Assembly (NCBI GenBank): GCA_020048405.1
Contig: JAIFMP010000093.1
Coordinates: forward strand, 1-58,742
Length of the DNA stretch: 58,742 nt
Reading direction: 5' to 3'
Source: Hydrogenophaga sp.
GTDB lineage: Bacteria; Pseudomonadota; Gammaproteobacteria; Burkholderiales; Burkholderiaceae_C
Under the pieces are notes generated by a model. That model was not told the DNA's origin. It saw nothing but the letters and a program-made list of their open reading frames with translations, and did no database searches. This document shows, one piece after another, positions 46,796 through 55,373 of this stretch (its first letter is position 1; each line of letters opens with the position of its first letter). Both the position numbers and the translations under genes were made by a program.

Positions 46796-49672
46796 TCACT
46801 TGGTCAGAACAAAGCCCTTGAGCTTGCCGAACGCGCCGTCCACCAGCGCCTTCTGCTGCTCCTGGTGCAAGTGCGAGTAGCCCACGGCAGGCGATGCAGA
46901 TGCAGCGCGTCCCGAGTAACCCAGTTTCTGGCCTTCCAGCATGTTTTCATGGATGTAGTGCTGCACAAAGAACCACGCGCCCTGGTTTTGGGGCTCGTCC
47001 TGGCACCAGACCACATCCACCGCATTGGGGTACTTTTTCAGTTCGGTAGAAAACGCCTTGTGTGGGAAGGGATAGAGCTGTTCCACGCGCACGATGGCGA
47101 CGTCGTCCTGGCCCTTTTCCTCGCGCTTCTTGACCAGGTCGTAGTACACCTTGCCCGAGCAAACCACCACACGTTTGACCTTGTCTGCCTTTTTCAGCAC
47201 GTCTTCCTTGTTCTCAGGAATGACCGTCTGAAAGCCGCCGCGTGTGAATTCCGATAGCGGAGAAGTGGCGTCTTTGTTGCGCAGCAAAGACTTGGGAGTC
47301 ATGATCACCAGCGGCTTGCGCAGGTTGCGAACCATCTGGCGGCGCAACACGTGGAAGATCTGGCTGGCAGTGGTGGGCTGCACGATCTGCATGTTGGCGT
47401 CAGCTGCCAACTGCATGAAGCGCTCGAGGCGGGCCGATGAATGCTCTGGGCCCTGCCCTTCGTAACCGTGCGGCAACATCAGCGTGATGCCGTTGACGCG
47501 GCCCCACTTCACTTCACCCGAGGCGATGAACTGATCAATCACCACCTGTGCACCGTTGGCGAAATCGCCAAACTGCGCTTCCCAGATCACCAGGGTGTTG
47601 GGGTCATTGGAGGCGTAACCGTATTCAAAGCCCAGCACTGCCTCTTCAGACAGGATGGAGTCAATGACCACAAACGGGGCCTGGTTGTCAGCCACGTTCT
47701 GGAGCGGCACGTAGGTACCGGTGTCCCACTTTTCGCGGCTTTGGTCGTGAATGACGGCATGGCGGTGCGTGAACGTACCGCGTCCGCAATCTTCACCTGA
47801 CAGGCGAACCGGGTAACCACTGGCCACCAGCGAGGCAAACGCCATGTGTTCACCCATGCCCCAGTCCACTGGCAAGTCACCACGGCCCATGGCTGCACGG
47901 TCGTCATAGACTTTTTTCACCAACTGGTGGGGGGTGACGGTGTCGGGCAGTTTGGTGAGTTTTTCTGACAGACGCTTCCACTCCGCCAGCGGAATGGCCG
48001 TGTCACCTGCATCGGTCCATTTTTTGCCCAGGAATGGAGACCAGTCCACCGCAAACTTGCTTTTGAAGTTTGTCAGGATTGGGTCTACCGTGTGCCGACC
48101 TTCGTCCATGGCCGATCGGTAGGCCTTGGACATGTCGTCACCGATGGTGTCGCCCAAGCCCTGAGTGGCCAGTTTGTCTGCGTACAGGCGCCGCGTGCCA
48201 GGGTGGGCAGCGATTTTCTTGTACATCAGCGGCTGGGTCAGACTGGGGGTGTCCTGCTCGTTATGGCCAAGCTTGCGGAAGCACACAATGTCCACCACGA
48301 CATCCTGGCGGAACTCCATGCGGTATTCCAGCGCCAGTTGAGTGGCCAACACCACTGCTTCAGGATCATCACCGTTGACGTGCAGCACCGGGGCCTCGAC
48401 CATCTTCACGATGTCTGTGCAATATGCGCTGGAGCGCATGTCACGCGGGTCAGACGTGGTGAACCCGATCTGGTTGTTGATGATGAAATGCACCGTGCCA
48501 CCCGTGGTGTAACCGCGGGTCTGGGCCAGAGCCAGGGTTTCCTGGTTGACACCCTGACCACCGAAAGCGGCATCACCGTGCACGAGCACAGGCAACACTT
48601 GCTTGCCAGCGGGGTCGCCCCTGCGGTCCATGCGGGCCCGCACAGAGCCCTCGACCACGGGGTTGACGATTTCCAGGTGAGATGGATTGAATGCCAGAGA
48701 CAGGTGAACCGGGCCGCCAGGCGTCGTCACATCGGAACTGAAGCCCTGGTGGTACTTCACATCGCCAGCCGGCAGGTCTTCGGGGGCTGTGTGATCAAAC
48801 TCCGCAAACAGGTCTTTGGGCATTTTGCCCATCACGTTCACCAGCACGTTCAGGCGGCCACGGTGGGCCATGCCAATCACGATTTCTTGCACGCCACGCG
48901 CACCGGCAGACTGGATGACCTCGTCAATCGCAGCGATGAAGCTCTCGCCACCTTCCAGCGAAAAGCGTTTCTGGCCCACGTACTTGGTGTGCAGAAAACG
49001 CTCCAAGCCCTCGGCAGCCGTGAGCTTTTCCAGAATTTGCTTCTTCTTGTCGGCGGAATAGTTGGGCTTGCTGCGAATGCTTTCCAACTTTTGCTGCCAC
49101 CAGCGTTTTTCGTTCTGGTCAGACGTGTGCATGTACTCGGCACCGATGGTGCCGCAGTAGGTTTCACGCAGCGCGTTCAGCAGTTCGCGCAGAGACATCG
49201 TGTCTTTGCCGAAGAACGTGTTGCTGGTGTTGAACACGGTTTCCAGGTCTGCATCGCTGAAGCCGTAGAAAGAAGGCTCCAACTCGGGGATGTTCTCGCG
49301 CTCGGTGCGCTTGAGGGGATCGAGGTTGGCCCAACGGTTGCCGACGTTGCGGTATGCGGCAATCAGCTGTTGGGTGGACACGCGCTTGCGGCCCATTTCC
49401 GAATCGGGGTTGGCCGAAACCACACGGGTGGTGCCCTGCTTGGCCATTTCGGCGAAGGCACTGATGACTGGCATGTGAGGCACATCGCGGGCATCGGTGC
49501 CATCGACGGCGGGCACGTGCTGCAATGCATCGAAGTAACTGCGCCAGGTGTCTGGCACGCTGCCAGGGTTGGCCAAATAGTTCTCGTACATCTCTTCGAC
49601 GTACGGGGCATTGCCCCCGAACAGGTACGAGTTGCCTGAAAAGGCACCGTAGACGTTGTTAGTCTCGCTCAT
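46796..49672 (-). CDS. odhA: 2-oxoglutarate dehydrogenase E1
   Basis: This 958-residue thiamine diphosphate enzyme (SucA/OdhA) decarboxylates 2-oxoglutarate in the TCA cycle. The N-terminal E2-docking segment has SYLFGGNAPYVEEMYENYL in part. Further blocks are GMAHRGRLNVLVNVMGK, the ThDP/Mg motif GDAAFGGQGVNQET to INNQIGFTTSDP, and a C-terminal transketolase-like domain (EDCGRGTFTHRHAV, LPHGYEGQGPEHSSARLERF in part). The start MSETNNVYG follows GGAGG by 11 bases. The 252-base gap upstream presumably holds the operon promoter, but I see no strong consensus in it. Confidence 0.96.
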   Translation of the reverse strand: MSETNNVYGAFSGNSYLFGGNAPYVEEMYENYLANPGSVPDTWRSYFDALQHVPAVDGTDARDVPHMPVISAFAEMAKQGTTRVVSANPDSEMGRKRVSTQQLIAAYRNVGNRWANLDPLKRTERENIPELEPSFYGFSDADLETVFNTSNTFFGKDTMSLRELLNALRETYCGTIGAEYMHTSDQNEKRWWQQKLESIRSKPNYSADKKKQILEKLTAAEGLERFLHTKYVGQKRFSLEGGESFIAAIDEVIQSAGARGVQEIVIGMAHRGRLNVLVNVMGKMPKDLFAEFDHTAPEDLPAGDVKYHQGFSSDVTTPGGPVHLSLAFNPSHLEIVNPVVEGSVRARMDRRGDPAGKQVLPVLVHGDAAFGGQGVNQETLALAQTRGYTTGGTVHFIINNQIGFTTSDPRDMRSSAYCTDIVKMVEAPVLHVNGDDPEAVVLATQLALEYRMEFRQDVVVDIVCFRKLGHNEQDTPSLTQPLMYKKIAAHPGTRRLYADKLATQGLGDTIGDDMSKAYRSAMDEGRHTVDPILTNFKSKFAVDWSPFLGKKWTDAGDTAIPLAEWKRLSEKLTKLPDTVTPHQLVKKVYDDRAAMGRGDLPVDWGMGEHMAFASLVASGYPVRLSGEDCGRGTFTHRHAVIHDQSREKWDTGTYVPLQNVADNQAPFVVIDSILSEEAVLGFEYGYASNDPNTLVIWEAQFGDFANGAQVVIDQFIASGEVKWGRVNGITLMLPHGYEGQGPEHSSARLERFMQLAADANMQIVQPTTASQIFHVLRRQMVRNLRKPLVIMTPKSLLRNKDATSPLSEFTRGGFQTVIPENKEDVLKKADKVKRVVVCSGKVYYDLVKKREEKGQDDVAIVRVEQLYPFPHKAFSTELKKYPNAVDVVWCQDEPQNQGAWFFVQHYIHENMLEGQKLGYSGRAASASPAVGYSHLHQEQQKALVDGAFGKLKGFVLTK

Positions 49673-49924
49673 TGATTCGCTGACCTCCGTTCCCCTTGGG
49701 GAAACATCAGATGGTTGATAAACCTCCCGCGACACGGCTGAACCGTTTGGCGGATGCGACTGTGACAAAGGAAGGGCCAAGTGCAACGCGCATTGTCGCA
49801 CCGACAGACCCGGGTTTCAAAAGAAGCGCCAAGACAAAAATCAACTGGCCCAACGAAATGTTGGCAAACAGCCACCGGTCAGGTAGGGGTCAGTTAAATC
49901 CGGGGCTTGTGTGACCGATTGGCC

Positions 49925-50299
49925 TCAGGGCGTCATGCGGGGTGACAGGCGCTGGGCCAGCGGAATGGTGCTGGGCTCATCCATCTCGATAGCGATTTGT
50001 GTGCAAACGGTGCGGCACAGCGTCACAGCCTGCTCGCTCTGCACGCGATAAATCACCTGTGTGCCCTCTTTCCGCTTGGCCAACACACCGGTCCGGTACA
50101 GCACGTTGAGGTGTTGAGACAAATTGGGTTGAGTGGTATCAATTTCACTCAGCAGTTGTGAAACCGATTTCTCCTGGTCACACAGCGCACTGAGGATGCG
50201 CAAGCGCATGGGCGTGGCCAACACGCCGAAGAGCTCGGCCGCCAACTCGAAAACCCTCACTTTTTCAGTCTGGTCGTCGCTTTGCGTCGTTTCTTCCAT
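49925..50299 (-). CDS. ArsR-family transcriptional regulator with cysteine pair
   Basis: This 124-residue winged-helix protein is ArsR/SmtB type: RLRILSALCDQEKSVSQLL, then the recognition helix TTQPNLSQHLNVLYRTGVL and the wing KRKEGTQVIYRV. The classical metal motif ELCVCD is absent. Cysteines lie at 40, 95 and 99 (LCRTVC), a layout reminiscent of the persulfide sensors SqrR/BigR (cysteines near 41 and 107); that comparison is inference. It lies downstream of prpE but beyond a terminator. An AT-rich stretch (50314-50327) just upstream could hold its promoter. Confidence 0.88.
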   Translation of the reverse strand: MEETTQSDDQTEKVRVFELAAELFGVLATPMRLRILSALCDQEKSVSQLLSEIDTTQPNLSQHLNVLYRTGVLAKRKEGTQVIYRVQSEQAVTLCRTVCTQIAIEMDEPSTIPLAQRLSPRMTP

Positions 50300-50398
50300 G
50301 GCGTATCCACACGGTTAAATATATAAGCAAGCATCATAACGTCAGCCAGCGGTCAGTCAGGGCCGCATAAACCCTCAATGCTGCGTGCGCAGCCCAAA

Positions 50399-50430
50399 CA
50401 AAAACACCCCGACAAACCGAGGTGTTTTTG
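50399..50430 (-). terminator. Rho-independent terminator after prpE
   Basis: A 13-bp stem (CAAAAACACCCCG 50399-50411 with CGAGGTGTTTTTG 50418-50430, one G-U pair in the minus-strand RNA) has a 6-base loop, with the T tract built into the 3' arm. It sits 91 bases after the prpE stop and ahead of the ArsR gene. Confidence 0.8.
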
Positions 50431-50520
50431 ACATCCGCCTGAATCTGAAATCAGAGCACGAAAAGCATCACCGATAAGCACCAAGTCCGTATTTTTTATA
50501 AAATTTTACTGAGCTCAGGC

Positions 50521-52416
50521 TCAGGCAATGACCTGGTCTTTGATCTGTTGCAAAGCAGCCGGGTCGTCCATCGTGGTCAGGTCACCGGCATCCCGGCCTT
50601 CGCACACTGCCTGTATGGCGCGGCGCAGCAATTTGCCGCTGCGGGTTTTGGGTAATACGCTCACAAAACGCACGCGGGCCGGGCGAGCCACAGCGCCGAG
50701 CTGGTCGTCCACCAGTTTCATGATTTCGGCTTCGAGCTTGCGTGCTGCGGCGTCGTCCGTGACAAGGCTGGCATCCTTCACCACGGCGAACGCCATGGCT
50801 ACCTGCCCCTTGAGTTGATCGGCCACCCCCACCACGGCAACCTCGGCCACATTCGGGTGGCTGGAAATGCTTTCTTCAATTTCGCGTGTGCCCAGGCGGT
50901 GGCCGGCCACGTTGATCACGTCGTCGGTGCGTCCCAGGATGAAGTAGTAGCCGTCGGCGTCTTTGATGCCCCAGTCAAAGGTGCTGTACATCATGTTCGG
51001 GCCAGAGCCCGTCCAATAGGTACTCACAAAGCGCTTGTCGTCTTGCCAGACGGTTTGCATGCAACCGGGTGGCAACGGACCCTGCACAGCGACCACGCCT
51101 TTTTCATTGGGCGTGGCCAGTTCCTCGCCAGACGCCTCGCTCATCAATTTCACGTTGTAGCCGTACATGGGCACACCTGGGCTGCCGAACTTACTGGCCT
51201 TGGTTTCCACGCCGTTGGCAATGCCAAGGATCGGCCAGCCGGTTTCGGTTTGCCAGTAGTTGTCGATGATCGGCTTGCCCAGCGCGCCCGAAATCCATTT
51301 GGCGGTGGGCTCGTCAAGCGGCTCACCGGCCAGGAACAAGGCCTTTAGACTGGACAGGTCGTATTTGGTGAGGTACTCGGGGTCGTACTTCTTGAGCACG
51401 CGCGCCGCCGTGGGGGCGCTGAACATGACGGACACTTTGTATTTTTCGACCAGGCTCCACCAGATGCCGGCATCGGGCCGGATGGGCAGGCCTTCATACA
51501 TGATGGTGGCCATACCGCCGATCAGCGGGCCATAAATGATGTAGCTGTGGCCCACCACCCAACCAATGTCGCTGGTGGAGAAATAGGTTTCGCCGGGCTC
51601 ACCCATGTAAATGTGCTTCATGCTGGCGGCCAGTGCCACGGTGTAACCACCGGTGTCGCGCTGCACACCTTTGGGCTTGCCCGTGGTGCCACTGGTGTAC
51701 AGGATGTAGCTGGGGTGTGTGGCGTCGACCCACTCACAGGGCACCACGGTGTCTTGCACCATCGCTGCCTCGGTCGCGTAGTCAACGTCACGACCTTCGA
51801 CGTTGGACATGGGTGCCAAGCCCCGATTGACCATCACCACGCGGGCTGGTTTGTGGCTCGACAGGTTGATGGCCTCATCCAGCAGACCTTTGTAAGGCAC
51901 GACCTTGCCACCACGCGACCCACCGTCGGCGCTGACGATGGCCACCGGTGCACAGTCCTCAATGCGGCTGGCCAAGCTGACGCTGGCAAACCCGCCAAAC
52001 ACCACAGAGTGAATGGCACCGATGCGCACACAGGCCAGCATGGCGAACGCCGCTTCTGGGATCATGGGCATGTAAATCAGCACCCGGTCGCCCTTTTTCA
52101 CGCCCTGCGCGTGTAACACAGCAGCCATGCGCTGCACCTCGGCGTGCAGTTCACGGAAGGAATAGGTGCGCTCTACGTTGGTTTCGGTGGACACAAAAAT
52201 CAACGCGTTCTGGTCGGGGCGCGTCGCCAGGTGCCGATCCACAGCGTTGTGGCACAGGTTGGTCAGGCCGCCTTCAAACCACTTGGCAAACGGTGGGTTG
52301 TCGTAGTTGCAAACCCGTTCGTAGGGCTTTTTCCAGTCCACCAACTGGGCTTGCTCGCCCCAAAAAGCGTCCCGGTCATCAATGGAACGGCGGAAAAAAT
52401 CGGCGTAGTTACTCAT
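50521..52416 (-). CDS. prpE: Propionyl-CoA synthetase
   Basis: PrpE activates propionate to propionyl-CoA through an adenylate. The 631-residue enzyme has MSNYADFFRRSIDDRDAFW at its start, the AMP-binding motif YTSGTTGKPKGV, WQTETGWPI, the hinge GRTDDVINVAGHRLGTREIE in part, and the C-terminal acetylatable lysine in PKTRSGKLLRRA. GGAG lies before ATG 52416. The rest of the propionate (2-methylcitrate) pathway is not adjacent, so it may feed propionyl-CoA into other uses such as polyhydroxyalkanoate precursors. Confidence 0.95.
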   Translation of the reverse strand: MSNYADFFRRSIDDRDAFWGEQAQLVDWKKPYERVCNYDNPPFAKWFEGGLTNLCHNAVDRHLATRPDQNALIFVSTETNVERTYSFRELHAEVQRMAAVLHAQGVKKGDRVLIYMPMIPEAAFAMLACVRIGAIHSVVFGGFASVSLASRIEDCAPVAIVSADGGSRGGKVVPYKGLLDEAINLSSHKPARVVMVNRGLAPMSNVEGRDVDYATEAAMVQDTVVPCEWVDATHPSYILYTSGTTGKPKGVQRDTGGYTVALAASMKHIYMGEPGETYFSTSDIGWVVGHSYIIYGPLIGGMATIMYEGLPIRPDAGIWWSLVEKYKVSVMFSAPTAARVLKKYDPEYLTKYDLSSLKALFLAGEPLDEPTAKWISGALGKPIIDNYWQTETGWPILGIANGVETKASKFGSPGVPMYGYNVKLMSEASGEELATPNEKGVVAVQGPLPPGCMQTVWQDDKRFVSTYWTGSGPNMMYSTFDWGIKDADGYYFILGRTDDVINVAGHRLGTREIEESISSHPNVAEVAVVGVADQLKGQVAMAFAVVKDASLVTDDAAARKLEAEIMKLVDDQLGAVARPARVRFVSVLPKTRSGKLLRRAIQAVCEGRDAGDLTTMDDPAALQQIKDQVIA

Positions 52417-52530
52417 CAGGGTCTCCAGTGGGCGCACCGCGGGGGCGCGCAAGTTGGTGGTTCAAACTGAATTCATAATTATGAGAAGCCGCTCTTGCGT
52501 TTAACTGACACCCGGGTACCGGGCTTCAGG

Positions 52531-53136
52531 TTATTTCACCAGCGACAAAGCCTCACGGAACTCATCCCCCTCACAATGGCGCAACCACTCAAACACCACC
52601 ATTTCGGTGGTGACCAACTCGGCCCCAGCGCCAGCCAGGCGGTCAAAAGCAGCGTCCCGGTTGCGCTCGGTGCGGGAGCTGCAGGCATCGGTGACCACAC
52701 ACACGTCGAATTCGTCATCGAGTAACTCAAGCGCAGTCTGCAGCAGGCACACGTGGGCTTCGCAACCCGCAATCACGATGGTGTTCCGCTCAGACGCAGG
52801 TGCGGCTGCTGGCTTCTGCAGGTGTTTGGGCAGACTGCGGGCATTGCCCCCTGCCACGCGCTGCGGCGGGCGCAACCACTCGCTCAAGCCGTCGGGCACC
52901 GCGCTGAAGTGCATTTTCGGAAGGGTTTTGTTGCACAGAGCACTGACATCGGGGTGGTTAGGCCCCAACTTTGCCGGGTTTTGCTCGGTACCCCATGCGG
53001 GCACAGCCAACATGCGGGCAACTTTGCCCAAACGCACGGCATTGGCGAGCACGGCCGGGTGGTCAAAAATGGCGGGCATGAGACGGTCCTGATAATCCAC
53101 CAGAACCAATTGGGATTCGGTCACATCGATCAACAC
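52531..53136 (-). CDS. Isochorismatase-family hydrolase
   Basis: This cysteine hydrolase of about 201 residues has the family triad: Asp14 in LVLVDYQDRLMP, Lys in CNKTLPKMHFSA and the nucleophile Cys in VIAGCEAHVCLLQTAL. This is the YcaC-like group; the substrate is unknown. The GTG at 53136 with AGGA about 10 bases upstream was chosen because the family begins just before LVLVDYQ; a longer ATG reading from 53214 is possible. It is divergent from the NlpC/P60 gene. Confidence 0.82.
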   Translation of the reverse strand: MLIDVTESQLVLVDYQDRLMPAIFDHPAVLANAVRLGKVARMLAVPAWGTEQNPAKLGPNHPDVSALCNKTLPKMHFSAVPDGLSEWLRPPQRVAGGNARSLPKHLQKPAAAPASERNTIVIAGCEAHVCLLQTALELLDDEFDVCVVTDACSSRTERNRDAAFDRLAGAGAELVTTEMVVFEWLRHCEGDEFREALSLVK

Positions 53137-53278
53137 GGGATGGTTTCCTGTTTTGCTGGTAAAGAGCAACCACACACGGCTGCACAAGCCCGACATGGTA
53201 GGCGCTGAAGTCACACAAATCGAAAGTATTTGCGTAAATGGATTGACTTGGCCAGTTCAAGCCCCTACCCTGCGCGCC

Positions 53279-53899
53279 ATGACTTTTTTATCCCCCCGCT
53301 GGGCAAAATCTGCCCAACGGCTGGGAGCTGTGGCAGTGGTTGGCGTGGCGTGCAGCGTTGCACTGTCCGCCCCACTGGATGCGCCCTCCCCCCTCCATCA
53401 AGATGCCCCTCCGCTGTTGTCAGAGGCTGGGTTGTCGCTCCAATTGAGCCAGTTCCGCGACGTGGTGAGCACAACCACATCCGACTTGGTACTCAACGCC
53501 ATGGGGTTCCTGGGGGTGCCATACAAGCGCGGTGGCAGCAGCGAAAGCACCGGTTTTGACTGCAGCGGCTTTGTGCGGGCGACCTATGAGCGCACCTTGG
53601 GACTGGTGTTGCCGCGCCGCGCTGCCGAGCAGGCGCAAGCCACCATGCCGATCAAAAAAGAAGAGCTCCGCCCCGGAGATTTGGTGTTTTTCAATACCAT
53701 GCGCCGCACATTCAGCCACGTGGGCATTTACCTGGGCGATGGCAAATTCATCCACGCGCCACGCGCCGGGGCCAAGGTGCGCGTCGAAGACATGCGCCAA
53801 GCCTACTGGACCAAGCGGTTCAACGGAGCACGGCGCGTGGATGCGTCTGAGTCTGACACGACCTCCCTGCCAGGCCTGCTGCTGCCCCCCCAGCAGTAA
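53279..53899 (+). CDS. NlpC/P60 (C40) peptidase, secreted
   Basis: This 206-residue protein has an N-terminal signal sequence (basic SPRWAKSAQRLG, hydrophobic AVAVVGVACSVALSA) and a C40 peptidase domain. The catalytic residues are Cys95 in FDCSGFVR, His147 in FSHVGIYLGDG and His159 in FIHAPR. It probably cuts peptidoglycan peptides in the periplasm. The ATG at 53279 gives the signal peptide. It converges with the rhodanese gene. Confidence 0.9.
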   Translation: MTFLSPRWAKSAQRLGAVAVVGVACSVALSAPLDAPSPLHQDAPPLLSEAGLSLQLSQFRDVVSTTTSDLVLNAMGFLGVPYKRGGSSESTGFDCSGFVRATYERTLGLVLPRRAAEQAQATMPIKKEELRPGDLVFFNTMRRTFSHVGIYLGDGKFIHAPRAGAKVRVEDMRQAYWTKRFNGARRVDASESDTTSLPGLLLPPQQ

Positions 53900-53920
53900 G
53901 CCTGATCTGACCACCGGTGG

Positions 53921-54553
53921 TCAAAGGGCGTCGGTGTACACCTTGGCGGTGTCCAGTTTGTAAGTCCAGGGCAGTTTGGCATTTTTCCACCCGTTGACAG
54001 TGCGCTGACCGGCCTGCGGTCCGGTCTTGGCTTCGTCACCCTCGTAACCGTCGATCACCGTGTAGGCCTTTTTGAATCCGTACAGGCTGAGCAAGCCGGC
54101 AGCGCTGTTGCTGCGGATGCCCGATCGGCAGATCAGGATCACCGGGTCGTTTTTGGTCAGCCCGGCTGCAGCCAGCCGTTTCTCGACATCTTGCACAAAC
54201 CGTGGATTGGCCTGTTGCAGGTACTCGCCCTGGTCGGGGCTCCATTCCCATTTGGCGGGAAAGTCCAGCACTGGCACCAAATGGTCAGCGAGGGTTGGCA
54301 TGCCCAGCAGCATGGCCTCGGCACGGGTGCGCACGTCGATCAGCAGCACCTTGGCAGGGTCGGCCCGCTTCATGGCCGCTGCCTCGACAGCCGTGAGATG
54401 CAAGCCTGTGGCCGAACGTTTGTCGTCGGGCACTTGCGCGGGTTCAACGGCCAAGGCACTGCTGACGGCAAACACCAGCAGCAAAGCGGCCAGCGTGAGG
54501 GATGGGGCGGGCAACCAACGGCCCTGTGGATGGAATTCGACGCGTTGTGTCAT
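53921..54553 (-). CDS. Secreted rhodanese-like sulfurtransferase
   Basis: This 210-residue protein has a signal peptide (to about ALA-VE, residue 36) and a single rhodanese domain with the active Cys142 in VILICRSGIRSNSAAG. The periplasmic location is inferred from the signal peptide. Its ATG overlaps the stop of the upstream cytochrome gene (ATGA), so the two are translationally coupled. Single-domain periplasmic rhodaneses beside cytochromes suggest handling of sulfane sulfur with electron transfer to the respiratory chain. The substrate is unknown. Confidence 0.88.
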   Translation of the reverse strand: MTQRVEFHPQGRWLPAPSLTLAALLLVFAVSSALAVEPAQVPDDKRSATGLHLTAVEAAAMKRADPAKVLLIDVRTRAEAMLLGMPTLADHLVPVLDFPAKWEWSPDQGEYLQQANPRFVQDVEKRLAAAGLTKNDPVILICRSGIRSNSAAGLLSLYGFKKAYTVIDGYEGDEAKTGPQAGQRTVNGWKNAKLPWTYKLDTAKVYTDAL

Positions 54554-55209
54554 TTCATGGCTCCCAGGTACTCCACCACTGCCTTCATTTCCATTTCCGT
54601 CATGCGGGAAGCGACCATGGTCATCACCGCTGCACTGTCTCCCGCACGGGTGCGGCTGACGTAGTTTTTGAGCTGGCGCTCCATGTAGCGCGGGTTCTGC
54701 CCGGCCAGCCTGGGCAATTCCGCATTGCCCCGGCCCCCGGTGCCGTGGCACGACACACATGCTGGCAATCCGGCGTAGGGGTTGCCCCGCTCATATACAA
54801 ACTGCCCGGCATTGGCCAACATCGGGTCTTTTGAGGGGCTGACCTTGGGTACCTGGCTCTGGTAGAACTTGGCCACTGCGCGGATGGAGCATTCGCTCAG
54901 GATGGACGCCTTGGAGTCCATCACAGTGCTGTCGCGCTCACCTGACGCAAACTCCCGCAGCTGCTTGGCGATGTACATCTCGTTTTGCCCGGCCAGGCTG
55001 GCAAAGTCGATGGTGGCCCCCTGCCCGGTGGCTCCATGGCAAGCGGCACAGTGTTTTTCTGCCAGCTTGGCTCCCGTGGCGATGTCATCTGCCGCTGGGG
55101 CCACAGGTTGGGCGGCCCACACTGAGCCACTCAGCCCAAGAGCCAGCAGGGGGGCCAACACGCGCCACAGACCGTTGCGGCCAGGGCGGTGCGATGCTTG
55201 TTGTGTCAT
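54550..55209 (-). CDS. Diheme cytochrome c (c4-like)
   Basis: This 219-residue periplasmic protein has a signal peptide (LAPLLALGLSGSVWA) and two CxxCH heme sites: CAACH (54-58) and CVSCH (151-155). The two halves look alike, as in cytochrome c4: LAGQNEMYIAKQLREF and LAGQNPRYMERQLKNY. Met residues in each half can act as axial ligands. GGAG is before ATG 55209. A perfect FNR-type box lies 68 bases (centre) upstream. It is co-translated with the rhodanese. Confidence 0.93.
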   Translation of the reverse strand: MTQQASHRPGRNGLWRVLAPLLALGLSGSVWAAQPVAPAADDIATGAKLAEKHCAACHGATGQGATIDFASLAGQNEMYIAKQLREFASGERDSTVMDSKASILSECSIRAVAKFYQSQVPKVSPSKDPMLANAGQFVYERGNPYAGLPACVSCHGTGGRGNAELPRLAGQNPRYMERQLKNYVSRTRAGDSAAVMTMVASRMTEMEMKAVVEYLGAMK

Positions 55210-55242
55210 GCGTTTGCTCCACTTTGCGTTGAAAGTGACGCG

Positions 55243-55284
55243 ATTGTGAAAGCCCGGGCCGGATGCACCATTGATGCGCATCAA
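55243..55284 (-). promoter_or_regulatory. FNR/ANR-type box and -10 upstream of the cytochrome-rhodanese operon
   Basis: TTGAT-GCGC-ATCAA (55271-55284) matches the FNR consensus at all ten fixed positions. On the minus strand a CACAAT hexamer (55248-55243) fits a -10 element. If so, the box centre is at -41.5, the exact spacing of class II FNR-activated promoters, with a 5' leader of about 27 bases. Confidence 0.7.
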
Positions 55285-55302
55285 CAAATACGGACAAACT
55301 CA

Positions 55303-55372
55303 AATTGCTACGACATCAATAGCTACCTTCTTATTTATAACAAGCGACAGATGCCAATTTACCTGTAAATTG
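55303..55372 (+). repeat. Comamonadaceae-type intergenic repeat, copy F, with hairpin
   Basis: ATAGCT (55319-55324), 17 bases, AAGCG (55342-55346), 4 bases, ATGC, then a perfect CCAATTTA/TAAATTGG hairpin (55354-55373) just after the stop of the fusion gene. It may act as the terminator of that gene, though no T run follows. Confidence 0.7.
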
Positions 55373-55373
55373 G

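Noticed and set aside
45537..46880. Plus-strand frame (447 codons) opposite odhB
   Set aside because: It is His/Gly/Arg-rich, an antisense artefact of the lipoyl and linker codons of odhB.
48092..49639. Plus-strand frame (515 codons) opposite odhA
   Set aside because: The odhA reading is certain from many motifs; the antisense frame has no domain and no ribosome site.
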